Source of the DNA: Gibbula magus
Lineage: Eukaryota; Mollusca; Gastropoda; Trochida; Trochidae
Reading direction: 5' to 3'
Length of the DNA stretch: 64,000 nt
NCBI GenBank assembly: GCA_936450465.1
Contig: OW388300.1
Location: forward strand, 42,874,358 to 42,938,357
Made by a program: the position numbers and the translations under genes. This document shows positions 46,715-57,330 of the stretch, piece after piece (positions within the stretch are counted from its first letter, which is position 1; every line of letters starts with the position of its first letter). The notes under the pieces are model-generated. The model was given only the letters and a program-made list of their open reading frames with translations, had not been told where the DNA came from and searched no databases.

Positions 46715-47690
46715 CCCCTACAAAAAAAAATCCCTTGAAAACATATTACAGCACCATTGCCACAAGCAAAATTTTACCATCGCCACAACCAATCCGCAAG
46801 GCTGTTCCAGAACATATCCAGAAAGACTAAATTGTAAAATGAGTTGCGGATATGGTTTGGTAATATAGCCATAGGGATCCCCACCCTATCCAATAAAGCC
46901 ATAAACCATCCACAGGTAGTCCATATGCGGATATGGTTTGGTAATATATCCAAAGGGATCCCCACCCTATCCAATAAAGCCATAAAACCATCCACAAGTA
47001 GTCCAGAATGGAGTTGCGGATATGGTTTGGTAATATATCCATAGGGATCCCCACCCTATCCAATAAAGCCATAAAACCATCCACAAGTAGTCCAGAATGG
47101 AGTTGCGGATATGGTTTGGTAATATATCCATAGGGATCCCCACCCTATCCAATAGAGCCATAAAACCATCCACAAGTAGTCCAGAATGGAGTTACGGATA
47201 TGGTTTGGTAATATATCCATAGGGATCCCCACCCTATCCAATAAAGCCATAAAACCATCCACAAGTAGTCCAGAATGGAGTTGCGGATATGGTTTGGTAA
47301 TATATCCATAGGGATCCCCACCCTATCCAAAAGAGCCATAAAACCATCCACAAGTAGTCCAGAATGGAGTTACGGATATGGTTTGGTAATATATCCATAG
47401 GGATCCCCACCCTATCCAATAAAGCCATAAAACCATCCACAAGTAGTCCAGAATGGAGTTGCGGATATGGTTTGGTAATATATCCAAAGGGATCCCCACC
47501 CTATCCAATAAAGCCATAAAACCATCCACATGTAGCCCAGAATGGAGTTGCGGATATGGTTTGGTAATATATCCAAAGGGATCCCCACCCTATCCAATAA
47601 AGCCATAAAACCATCCACAAGTAGTCCAGACCTGCATTTGCATATATTATTCATAAAACCGTCCACAGGCACTCCAGAAATTTAATGTTT
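46715..47690 (+). mobile_element. Minisatellite-bearing non-autonomous element, copy 1
   Basis: The left side 'cccctacaaaaaaaaatccc' with 'ttgaaaacatatta' and 'gcaaaattttaccat' reappears in reverse orientation at 53.23-53.33 kb. Between its ends lies the 89-bp array. The right side carries 'aaaaccgtccacaggcactcc'. The architecture, with conserved ends around a tandem array, resembles minisatellite-carrying elements known from bivalves (the pearl/CvA type, possibly Helitron-related). That assignment is an inference. Confidence 0.5.
46844..47626. repeat. 89-bp minisatellite, about nine units
   Basis: The unit includes 'gcggatatggtttggtaata', 'gggatccccaccctatccaa', 'aaagccataaaaccatccac' and 'aagtagtccagaatgg', with each unit holding a GGATCC. 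The period is 89 bp, and the first unit boundary is shorter (near 46925). Because 89 is not a multiple of three, minus-strand frames of 68-86 codons re-start every unit; they are array artefacts. Confidence 0.95.
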
Positions 47691-47762
47691 CAGATATACC
47701 TCAAAATCAAAGAACCATTTCCAGTTAAAACAAAAAACAAAAACATAGTACACTTCACCATT

Positions 47763-47768
47763 TTTAAT
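47763..47768 (-). terminator. Putative poly(A) signal ATTAAA
   Basis: On the minus strand ATTAAA lies about 180 bases downstream of the stop codon at 47944-47946. It is a common variant poly(A) signal and would give a short 3' UTR. Assigned by position only. Confidence 0.35.
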
Positions 47769-47943
47769 AGTACACAATAAATACTATTATATTAATGTTC
47801 ATCTTGAGATCCTGAGTGCTGTACAAATATATACATAAATATCCTTCTGCAAAGGAATTCAAAGGACATTCAACTGCGTTCAGTAACACATCCTGCTTTT
47901 AACGTTTACTTAATAACATTCCTGAGATCTATGACATGTACAA

Positions 47944-50179
47944 TCAGGATCTTGGAACCTCCAGGTCACTTTCAGGGGCCATGTTAATGTGATTGCGCCG
48001 AGCTCCTGAAAAGTAGAATAGTAAGAATATAGATACCATGGTACAAACAGGCAAGTTACAAATCACATGATAAGACTTTTTGATATATATAGACCATAAC
48101 CAATGGCACATTCATGTCCCATTACATACAGGACATTCATACTCACACGAATCTTGTTGAGGCAAAATATAAAGAAAACAAAAGAGACATTTTGTAAAAC
48201 ATTAGTAATACCTAATTTCCGGAATGCCTTCCTCAGGCTACAGATCTTAGACGGGTTGTCAGTGTACTGGGAGTACAGGAGGTGCAATACCAGGATGGCA
48301 AACACTGGAAACAAAGAACAGTAATAGTATTTCAATAAATTAGTCATCATTGTAAATAGTAAAATGATTTTAATGTTATTTCAAATGTTTTCAAACTCTT
48401 CAAATTGCTATTCAAATTCATATGATATGACAATATATATATACATTTAGAAAATTGTTTAACTTAGCTTGGAGTAGTGTAACTGTTCCTTTAAATTTAA
48501 ATGTTTAATTTAAATGCTTAATATGAAATGACAATATGTGTGAAATTCGCACCTTCAATGGCTTGAAGCACAGTTTCATTCTTTTGAACTGTGCTGGCGT
48601 CTTGAACCCTAGATCTTGACTTGACTATGTAAACCAACATAAACATTTGTAAGTTCAAACTATAACGTATATTATAATTTAATCAAATAAATTGGTAAAA
48701 TAATGAATTATTACAAAATGTGAAAATACAAATTTGATTTTCATGATTAATGACTGATAGCAAAATTTGTATGTAAAATATAATCAGCCTGTCTGGATGC
48801 ATATTAAGGTTGTAATTTGTAATCTGCAATAAATTAAATAACCATGACCTTTAGTGTCCATTAAAGGAATCAATCAGCTTGATTGGGTGCATATTCAGAA
48901 AGAAGATTATCAATTAAAGAAGCTAATTGTCAAATTCAATGCCAACCCCACCTTCAATAGACCTTGAATAAACAACGTCTGAGAGTTGTGTCCACCAGGT
49001 GAGTGTATTTCTGTCCGATTCAGTCCACACTGAAATCAATATTGACACTTTACTGAATAAGATCAAACTATTTGATGAAAACAAAAAGAATTTGAAAAGT
49101 ATAAATCAAAATTAATTAATTTTATTAACTGATAAACATATACTGGACCAAAATAGAATATTAATGTCTTTATTAGTTGAGATACTAGTGAAATATTATT
49201 CTTAATAATCATAAAACATCAAATATCCCTCAGTAAACAGATTACAAATTACCAATAATCACAAATCAATTAAATATTTGATATTATATATAGTAAATAT
49301 ATAACATGTCAATACTATTAAATTGTATAATGACAATAAATGTCTTTATGATGAAAATAAGGATACTGAGTATTTTAACCAACAAACAAGTGTTTTGAAT
49401 TTCTTTATAAAACAACAAATTAAGATTTGTAAGTCAAACAAATATAATTGATAAAATTGGTAAAATAAATATGGATTAAAAAACCTTTCAAATCCAAATG
49501 TATCTTTGACTATTAATGACTCATAGCAAATTTATCTGTAAAATGTTTATATTAGCAATCAGTCAGTCTAGATACATTTCCAGAACATCAATTAAGCAAA
49601 CCAAATGTCTTGATTAATTGTTATCAACAATGAATTCAATGCTATTTAACAATTTGTTTGTTTATCGACAATATGTCAGCATCTCAAGTCTTACCTTGAG
49701 AGGTTACATCATTTCCTGCCTGAGAGTAGGTTACATCATTTCCTGTCTTGTCCCAGACCCTGTCTGGCTGTCATCATGGCCGAGTGCACAGTCACCTGTG
49801 TTATAAACATTGACATGTTTATAAAGCAGTTTTTAAAGTATTTGAAATACAATTTACATTTATTCCTATTCATAATCTGATCTGAACTTAAAGCAACCAA
49901 TAGCAAATAAATACCACAGATGCCTTGTTACACATGCCATGACTGAGACATGAGTGCCTTTTAACAAATGAAGCCAAAAGTCAGAAAATATTACTCAGCC
50001 TGTCCATTGATTTAAACTGTCCATTGAAAAGGGTGAATGAAATTAGATTGATACATTTGGAATGGAGTGATCACAGGTACTTACCTTGGATTAATCAACT
50101 GAGAAATCTTGTACTTGTACTTGTCTTGTGAACTGTAAAGCTTGGTGAGATTTCTTGTTGATGTTTTGAAAGCAGCCAT
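47944..50179 (-). CDS. Small spliced gene, unknown 130-aa single-segment membrane or tail-anchored protein
   Basis: I assembled this from splice sites. Coding exons: E1 50179-50085 (ATG in good context, donor AG|gtaagt), E2 49759-49695 (donor AAG|gtaag), E3 49029-48952 (acceptor tttcag, donor AAG|gtggg), E5 48304-48212 (acceptor tttccag, donor TAG|gtatta), E6 48005-47944 (acceptor ttttcag, stop TGA). Lengths 95+65+78+93+62 = 393 nt, and phases 2, 1, 1 and 1 agree at every join. The protein starts MAAFKTSTRNLTKLYSSQDK and ends ESDLEVPRS. E2 encodes an internal repeat (GNDVTYSQ / GNDVTSQ). E5 encodes a short hydrophobic run, 'VFAILVLHLLY', followed by a basic stretch, 'RKAFRKLGARR'. I do not recognise the family. 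The weak point is the E2 acceptor, which lacks a pyrimidine tract. Confidence 0.6.
48553..48608 (-). other. Cassette exon E4, probably mutually exclusive with E2+E3
   Basis: Its boundaries are acceptor ctag|GG and donor GAAG|gtgcg. At 56 bp it is open in the frame 'VQDASTVQKNETVLQAIE'. That frame is entered only from a phase-2 donor, which is what E1 has (CCA AG|G), and it leaves in phase 1, which E5 needs. E1+E4+E5+E6 gives 306 nt (101 residues plus stop). Inclusion after E3 would shift frame and meet TGA in E5. E3 and E4 both end in codons for Ile-Glu before the same junction. The acceptor has a poor pyrimidine tract, so this remains a prediction. Confidence 0.45.
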
Positions 50180-50210
50180 ATTGGAATAACAATACAGCAG
50201 CAAGACTAAG

Positions 50211-50420
50211 GAGGCTTCTGATTGGCTAAAATTGATTGATCTGATCATAGTGACAAATATATTGCTTGTGACAGTTGGTAATATTTAAAGGATTTGAATT
50301 GATTATGAAATATTATGAACAATATTTGTTTTGTAAAGGGCATGCAGGTCACACAAAAAAACAGTAATAAATACTGAGAAGCCTTCTGATTGGCTAAAAT
50401 TGATTGATCTGATACTAGAG
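50211..50420 (-). promoter_or_regulatory. Promoter with a duplicated CCAAT block for the 47.9-50.2 kb gene
   Basis: The block 'ttctgattggctaaaattg' plus 'attgatctgat' occurs at 50216 and again at 50384, 168 bp apart. On the gene strand each contains TTAGCCAATCAG, a full CCAAT box. The nearer one is about 42 bp upstream of the start codon, so the 5' UTR must be very short or the box acts from an unusual position. The intervening sequence is also partly similar ('gatatttaagggatt' / 'aatatttaaaggatt'). Confidence 0.5.
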
Positions 50421-50479
50421 GCAATTATTTGGTTAAATATGCCAGTTTTTGATATTTAAGGGATTTCATCATGATATTC

Positions 50480-52345
50480 TGAAATGGTTTGTTTCTATCA
50501 ATTTGTTAAACTAAAAAATGATATGGTCTAATTTATTTATTGGTATTTTATTTCCTTCATCATATGAAATTTCTCTAATATCAAATGAAACTATAGTTAA
50601 AGAATTTGAATAATGTAACCTTTTCATTGAAATTTTATGTAATTCAACTGTTTGAGCTTTATTTGAGTGTTCATAATAAAATTTTAAAAAAAAAACATTT
50701 TGACCAAACGATTTGTGCAAAAGATTGGTTTTAGAACATATCAGAGCTAATAATATGTTAGTGAATTTCATTATTTTTATTTGATATCAATACTCAAAAT
50801 AATATTTTGACTTTGTGTACTCTTTTACCGATTTAAAAGCATTGTATAAATTATTCTAATACATAGGTCGTTAATTAGATATACCTCTACAGCCCAAGTT
50901 TACAACTTGAAACCACATTACACAAATACACAGCAACCCTCCACATCACTTCTCAGCTCTTAACAAACAAATTGATTAATCTAATGAAATGTACACAGTA
51001 ATTAAGCTACTTGTAAAGCAATCAACTAGGTGTCTCCAAGAGGTATATTTGGGGTCATTCCTGTAATCTTACCATTGGACAGTTTATCAATTAATTGAGC
51101 TCCACCCATTTCAAGTCTAATGACCAATAGATTTGCACTTGTTTGTTGTTGCAATTTCTCAGAGGTATACCAATTTTAGTGATTGTAAATATGTAATGAC
51201 TGCACTTGTTTTAAAAAACATTGTCAAGTATTTCAATTGATTGTCATTTAAGGTCAGAGAAAATTAAACTAAAATTATTTGTATTTTTATTCAATATGTA
51301 AATTTCTTTCTGATATCTTCACTTTGGCGAAGTATATAATTATTTATTAAAGTATACTTTTAACTGAAATAATTTTAATAGTGGTTTTGTAATGCATACA
51401 TACAATAAATATATATTTCATGCAATTTTTATCTTTAATAAAAAATATGGATGATTACTTCAATCACATATATTGACATGGGATGAATGTTTATATCTCA
51501 ATTGTGTAAAATTAATATATTTCTAAATACCAATTGAATTAATGAGTGTGATAATTAAATAGAATAGGCATATTTCTAAATTACAACCCAAATTGACAAC
51601 TTTAAAAAAATTAAGCTAGTGTTTATCAACCAACTACAATTTCTTTAAAAGATAAAAATGGCCTATTTTTATATATTTAGACAATACGTATCAAACCCTA
51701 AGCTCTAGATTTTCAGTCATGTGAAGATATTCAAAACCTTTGTTGACATAAGACTCACAATATTAAAAAAAACCCATAAAACTGTTAATTAATTAATGAA
51801 AATTAACCTGAAGATTATCTTTTGAAAAAAATAATGTTGAATCTTACACCAAATGTATTAAATTGTTTGTTTGAAGATAGTAAGTAAAATGTACGAATGT
51901 AATATGTATTGTGTAAGGTATCAAATTATGGTCTTTGATATATATATTTATATTTGAACCTGCTCTCTCTGTTAAAGTAATACAGGTAACACAACAGTCA
52001 TTTAACATGATTTGAAATAACGATAATTTGAAAGATGATATTAATTTTGCAATCATATTTGACATACCTTAAGAAAAACATAGATCTTATCAAAACTAAA
52101 TGTTTAAACCTTATTTCCTTGCCCATTCATACTGTTATAAACATATGTTTTTATGTTGTGCTTTTCTCAGTATTGCATAAATGAATATTGTGTTATGTAT
52201 TTTTTTTTGTACCGGAGAGGTATTTACATAGGCGTAATGCATCTTTACCAATCCATTTAATTTTAAAAATAAATATTGTTTAAACCAGAAGGATGATGGT
52301 TATCAACAAAGTTAAAGAACTTGTTATTTTAACCATCTTATAGAC
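50480..52345. other. No gene recognised; very AT-rich spacer
   Basis: Minus-strand frames at 50511-50771 and 51844-52065 have no motif and a composition like the surrounding spacer. No tandem or inverted repeats stand out. Confidence 0.4.
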
Positions 52346-52352
52346 TTCTGGG

Positions 52353-52545
52353 CCGTGTTCAAGAGAGGTTTCAAAGAAATCGCTCATCGATTACTTTTAA
52401 ACCTCTCTTGAACGCGATTGCTCAAAGTAGCGCTGCGTAGGTTTTTCACTGTGTCGTTCAGGAGACAATAAGTGCTACTTTAGCGCTACATTGAGCTCTG
52501 CATTGAGCAATCAATGAGCAATTATAAGTGCCTGCTATTATGGGC
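52353..52545. repeat. Hairpin-rich element fragment
   Basis: 'ttcaagagaggttt' and its exact reverse complement 'aaacctctcttgaa' form a 14-bp stem (about 52358-52411) around 'gaaatcgctcatcgatt'. 'agtagcgct' and 'ttagcgctac' words and repeated 'attgagcaatcaatgagcaa' follow. It resembles an end of a non-autonomous DNA element, but I see no partner end. Confidence 0.45.
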
Positions 52546-52779
52546 ACGGCACTGTTTCACTCAGCTAAAGTCTAAACTCAAATCATAATCTTTCTTTACC
52601 ATATCTTAAGTGCTAACATCAATTTAATCTGTTTTCACAATAACAGGACTTCTTTGGCAGAAGACTCTTTTACCAATGATTTTTTACCAATACTTCTTAC
52701 AGAGGACTTTTTTCCCTTGAATTTACCACAGAGACTTCATATAATTACAATCTTCCTACTACCAACTTCACATCGATGC

Positions 52780-53325
52780 CTATCCGTAGCATTCCCATAA
52801 AGCCAGTGATCTTGTGCATTTTTGTGGCTATACTGTGGACAACAGGGACTCGGTAGTGGATATGTTACCGTAACATTTTCGGAAATGTTTGATGGTCTTA
52901 CAGCTAACGGATACATCGTTGAAACAAATCCGCAAAGGCAGCTATCTTGTGCTCTTTTGTGGCTATACTGTGGGCAACAGGGACTCTGTAGTGGATATGT
53001 TACCGTAACATATTCAGAAACTTTTGATGGTCTTACAGCCAACGGATACATCGTTAAAACCAATCCACAAACGCAGCTATCTTGTGCTCTTTTGTGGCTA
53101 TACTGTGGATAACAGGGACTCGGTAGTGGATATGTTACCGTAACATATTCGGCCAATGGATACATTGCTGAAACCAATCCACATGACCCATCCACACCAT
53201 GTCCGGATCTTATCCGCTAGCGGCAATGGTAAAATTTGGCTCTAACTGCTTGAAAAGATGCTGTGGTGCTCCTGTGGATATATTGCCTAAACATATTTTC
53301 AGGATATTTTTTTTGTAGGGGAACA
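52780..53325 (-). mobile_element. Minisatellite-bearing element, copy 2 (reverse orientation)
   Basis: Read on the minus strand its start 'cccctacaaaaaaaatatcc' with 'tgaaaatatg' and 'gccaaattttaccattgcc' matches the left side of the element at 46715. Its tandem array differs: 135-bp units in place of 89-bp units, though both are rich in 'atccac' and 'tatatcca' words. The two may be diverged members of one family with different amplified cores. Confidence 0.45.
52806..53157. repeat. 135-bp tandem repeat, about 2.6 units
   Basis: Unit marks are at 52806, 52941 and 53076 ('cttgtgctcttttgtggcta'), exactly 135 bp apart. Each unit contains the odd-centred palindrome TATGTTACCGTAACATA (53 of 54 positions kept across three copies by eye; starts 52861, 52996, 53131). 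Because 135 is 45 codons, long frames stay open on both strands (52822-53112 plus, 52737-53195 minus). I attribute these to the period and not to a gene, though it is less clear-cut than for the other arrays. Confidence 0.85.
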
Positions 53326-53329
53326 CAGT

Positions 53330-53405
53330 GGGTTTTGATCAAGAGGTCCGGGGTTCCAATCCTGCCAGAAGCTTGGCAACATTGTCTGCAGTTGAGAATT
53401 TTGCG
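53330..53405 (+). repeat. SINE family A, short 5' fragment
   Basis: 'gatcaagaggtccggggttc' and 'gcaacattgtctgcagttga' match the head of the 13.5-kb SINE. The copy stops after about 75 bp, directly next to the end of the minisatellite-bearing element. Confidence 0.7.
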
Positions 53406-54716
53406 TCTTTCATTTCGCGTCCTCGCGTATTTATAAGCGCTGATCGTCTCTTTTGTGTGCAGATTCGTGTCTTTTCATTCCTTATCGCTTATTTACGATG
53501 CAAATTCGTTTCTTTATGTTAGCATTTCGATTCTTTCCATTGCAATTCGCCTTTTTCTTTGGTAGGCCTGTTCTTGCAGACAGAATATCGGATGGAATTG
53601 TCAATCCCCCAACCACACCCCCACACCCCCACACCCCCACCCCAACCTTTCAAAATTCCGGGATCTGCCTATGTTACTATCTGGATTACTCTGATGAACT
53701 GTTCCCAAAGGTTAGGTAAGGAGAAAATAAAAAAAAACTTCCTCTTGCAGAGAAAACATCAGACCAAAGTGATAGAAATGTCATTGGACAAATTAAAGTT
53801 TACCCAAGACACTGGATGCACCTAATTCAATCGCCATACATCAAAGTCTAATTTAAACTAAAAAAGTTACTTTAATTCAAACAGAAACGTAAAAGAACTT
53901 CTTTATGTCTAAGTACAGTTAGTGAAACTTCTATGTTGGAACTTGCAAGAACTGCTAGATTGGTTAAAAAACGTAAAATGTAGTTTCTTAGACAAAAACA
54001 TCCACTCTCACTACAACAGAGACAGCACAGATCAGATGTGGAGATGAAGTGATAATGAGTCTTCATTGAGAATTAACTCAAAAAAACTTTTAAACCGATT
54101 TATTTTTTAAGATAAGAAATTTTCTCCTGTTCAAAGAGAGACAAGACAGATATTATATGTTTTGGATCAAATTAATGAGATTCCTATGTGGATTAGAAAA
54201 AAATTCTACAACTTTTTTACATTATCGTAAATCTTTTCATAAAATTAATCGTGTTTAACTAAAAACTTTTATCTTTATTTACACTGTCATTATTATAGAT
54301 TCTGAATAGGCTGGGTCCAATTGAGGGAAATTGCCCAATTACCCAAAGAAACATGCTAGAAAGAAATATCTGAAGTTTCCATCAATAATACTTTGTATGA
54401 GACGTGATGGAGACAGGCTGGTTTTAGTACGTTGCTTCACTCAGTGATCACAGCGAAGTTGGACAGAAGAAGAGAAATAAGTTGTTATTAGATCCTTGTC
54501 TTTCAGACTTCACAGCACACAGAGACAATATGTTATCTAAGTTTTGCAAGTTGTCGCAGGGTTGTTGCTTTAGTCCAATGCTTTTTGGGGAGATCATAGA
54601 GATCAAGTTCCGTTACCTTTGGGTTGAAGGAACAAAAACTTATATCACTTCTGATGTATTTGGTCTCCAAGGATGGTGAAAAATTTAAGAAATATATGCC
54701 TTGAATCAATTCAGTT
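53406..54716. other. No gene recognised
   Basis: A C-rich simple stretch 'ccacacccccacacccccac' lies near 53620. Overlapping plus frames of 64-88 codons run through it and are low-complexity. Frames at 53872-54066 (minus) and 54482-54679 (plus) have no motif. Confidence 0.4.
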
Positions 54717-54856
54717 ATGAATCATGTAATGGAGAATGCATTTGGAGCTGTTGATACGTTGAAAATAATCAACGAGAATCAAAGGTGCAAGTTGATTATT
54801 TTTACCGAATCCACTGTTCTGATTGCATTTTCCATCTTAATCCATTTATGACGTCA
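54717..54856. repeat. Small fold-back followed by a TGACGTCA site
   Basis: The inner arms 'ttgaaaataatcaac' and 'gttgattatttttac' and outer arms 'tggagaatgcatttgg' and 'gattgcattttcca' pair over about 115 bp. A perfect TGACGTCA follows at 54849-54856, as with the fold-backs at 6.3 and 7.3 kb. Confidence 0.5.
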
Positions 54857-55274
54857 CAAAACATACATTTGTGAATATTTTGCATTTTAAAAAATTTCAT
54901 TTATTTGGCACAAAAATTAAATTTATTTTTCCAAAATTTGGTGATCATTCATCTGATATTGGACACTGAGTTACAACCCTGATAAAAAGTATTATTTGAC
55001 ACACATGCAGCTCACACAGCAATGTGATTAACAGCCATGTCGGCCAAAAACCTTTCACCTGTTTTGGCCACGTACATGTCATGCTTTGCCCACAAGCGCA
55101 GGGTTCATACTGACAAACAGTTCTTTCAGTTTCTAACAGCCCTTCATAACCTTAATTATTGATTAAAGTGCTTAGTTAAACAAAGGGTTGAATCGATGTT
55201 CATACCCTAAAAAATAGATTTGTGGTAATTGAGATATTTTGAGATCTTATTGAGATATACCAAGACGAAATTCA

Positions 55275-55682
55275 TTGTTCCTGAAAGATAAACTTGAAAG
55301 CCTGCCATGCCATCCCATTTTGACTATGCATTGGAGTGAAGCCGTTCAGCGTGAGTTGCAGGACCTAGAGAAGATGAGTGGCAGCACACTGAATTATAAG
55401 TCTACCTTTCTACACTATAACCTTTTATGCTCTACAGCAGACAATGGTGTCAATCCACTGGAGGAATTTGATGGAAGTCAAACATACTTACCAGAATCTT
55501 GCAAACTGATTGAGCCAGATGTTTTGTCAATAACATATTGGACAAAAAAAATTAGGGATATTGAGATTTTAATGATTAGTTTTTTTTATCAGTGCATCAA
55601 TAAATATATAGAACATCAAACTTGTGCATTTGGATCGTTTGTATTGAAGAACTTTGAACTCGTTGTTCCTCTGCTTCCATGA
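55275..55682 (+). CDS. Doubtful 135-codon open frame, possibly a decayed exon
   Basis: The frame has mixed composition with acidic, amphipathic segments ('WSEAVQRELQDLEKMSG', 'DNGVNPLEEFDGS') unlike the AT-driven frames nearby. Its C-terminal third, however, is contributed by the left arm and loop of a fold-back element (55600-55739), so any real coding part must end before about 55600. No recognised domain, promoter or poly(A) signal is seen. Confidence 0.2.
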   Translation: MFLKDKLESLPCHPILTMHWSEAVQRELQDLEKMSGSTLNYKSTFLHYNLLCSTADNGVNPLEEFDGSQTYLPESCKLIEPDVLSITYWTKKIRDIEILMISFFYQCINKYIEHQTCAFGSFVLKNFELVVPLLP

Positions 55683-55739
55683 CAGCTTCGAGTTCAATAC
55701 AAATGATCCAAATGCACAAGTATGATGTTCTATATTTAT
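55600..55739. mobile_element. Fold-back element, about 48-bp arms
   Basis: The left arm (55600-55647, containing 'acttgtgcatttggatcgtt') is the near-perfect reverse complement of 55692-55739 ('aatgatccaaatgcacaagt'). The loop is 44 bp, with a smaller inner pairing 'ttgaactcg'/'cgagttcaa'. Confidence 0.85.
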
Positions 55740-56690
55740 TATATACCCCTATTTTAGGCTAATTGTTTTTTAAAACAAAGTTGTTTAAATTTACTGGGAC
55801 GGCTTAACGCGCATTGATACATTGATGGTTGTTCGACCACCTCGACTGATGATTTCATATCTGAATAGTAGCTTTATTTTCTATCCCAGGAAAGCTTAAT
55901 GTGAAATTTTGTCAAGTGCATTAACACTATGAAAACATAAAATATGCTTGAAATAATTTAATTCCAAAGAAATGATGTCTATTTTCCTACATGTGTTATC
56001 AATATTATGTCTATATCCAAGCTTATACTTTAATTATTTGAAAAGTTAATACCAGTGTGTTGAAAACATAAAATATGAAGACTGAATTGGAATAACATTG
56101 TTGTATACGGAAAGTTCCGAGAAGTGCCGAAGTTTAGAGAAAGTAGTGCAATACGGAATTCATCGTGCAATACGGAAATTGCCCATGGAAACCGTATTGC
56201 ATGCATGTATTGCTTAATTAAATTGCATCTTAAGTTTACATGGGTATATAATAAATAATTAGATCAGTATTTATAATTTCAAACTTTACAGGCTTTTAGT
56301 TCTGATAAATTTGATAAACTTTCCTTCTCCATGGATTAAAACATTGTAGCAATTAATAACTAAGAAAAATTCAGCTAAGATTGGGTATCTTTGTGGTTCA
56401 GTTGGAATATTCAATGATGGCAGTGGGTGCCTGACTCTGAGGGTGTCAATTTTGAATTTTCTGCAATGGACTTGTTCCTGTAATGAGCAAAAATATCACA
56501 TATCTGAAGGGCATGCATTTAGAAGTTAGGAAGAACAAGATTTGTGGATAACAACTTATTTATTGTGAACATACACAATGTTTCAGAGTATCATGTTTAC
56601 ATGGTAAAGAAGCTAGCTAATACTACAATTTGGGGTACGTTCACAATAAAGTTGTTATTCAGAAATCTTCCTTTTCCTTATATGTATCAT

Positions 56691-57330
56691 AAGCCCTGTT
56701 TATACGGCGAACGTTTGCATATGAGTAAAGCATTACACATATGCAAATTTGCTCATATGAGCAAAATTCGCCGTATGAACGCATTTGCACATATGTATAT
56801 TTTACAGCCGTAAGCAAATTTTTCACTACCGTAAGCAAATTTGCACCCTAGTCAGGGGCAGTTGCAAATGTTTACTACCGTGAGTAAATATGGTATTTTC
56901 ACTTTTCTAGTAAAAGTTCGTCGTATACAGACAGAGTGACTTCACACAGGTTAAGAACATATACTAGAGAACTTTAGAAACTCTTAATACTGTTTTTTAT
57001 ATTCTCTATATTTGATAATCTCCTTCTTGCACGCGATGACCTTCAAAATCTATCTGACTATCTGATTTTCATTATATGATTAGGGCGATATAGTCAAAAC
57101 AATGTTGACAAATATAAATTAATGTCATTTATTTAGTTTACATCTAATAAATATTAATTGGCATGTTTTAGGAATTCTCTATTCATATAATAAAAGAGTT
57201 GGAAGCCCATTTGCTTAGGCAGAAATTAAACGCATATGAACGCAAAGTAAATTTACTTTTACTCACGTGTGTATATTACTACCATAAGCAATATTGCACA
57301 TGTGCAAAGTTCGCCGTATAAACAGGGCTT
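56691..57330. mobile_element. MITE, 640 bp, with 22-bp perfect terminal inverted repeats
   Basis: The left end 'aagccctgtttatacggcga' matches in reverse complement the right end 'tcgccgtataaacagggctt'; the perfect match covers 22 bp, and with one indel it extends to about 34 bp. Subterminal parts repeat 'gcaaatttgc', 'catatgagtaaa' and 'accgtaagcaaatttgc' words. There is no coding capacity. The flanks do not show an obvious target-site duplication, so I cannot name the superfamily. Confidence 0.85.

Noticed and set aside
46774..47672. Series of minus-strand frames of 68-86 codons (MDGFMALLDRVGIP...).
   Set aside because: They restart every 89 bp, exactly the minisatellite unit, and overlap each other. 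No unique flanking coding sequence exists.
48063..48350. The 95-codon minus-strand frame as a stand-alone gene.
   Set aside because: Only its middle (48212-48304) is coding, bounded by a good acceptor and donor. The rest of that frame is intron, so I replaced it by the spliced model.
52737..53195. 152-codon minus-strand frame over the 135-bp repeat.
   Set aside because: The unit length is a multiple of three, so an open unit stays open by construction. No splice sites, signal peptide or known repeat domain was seen, and the plus strand is open as well.
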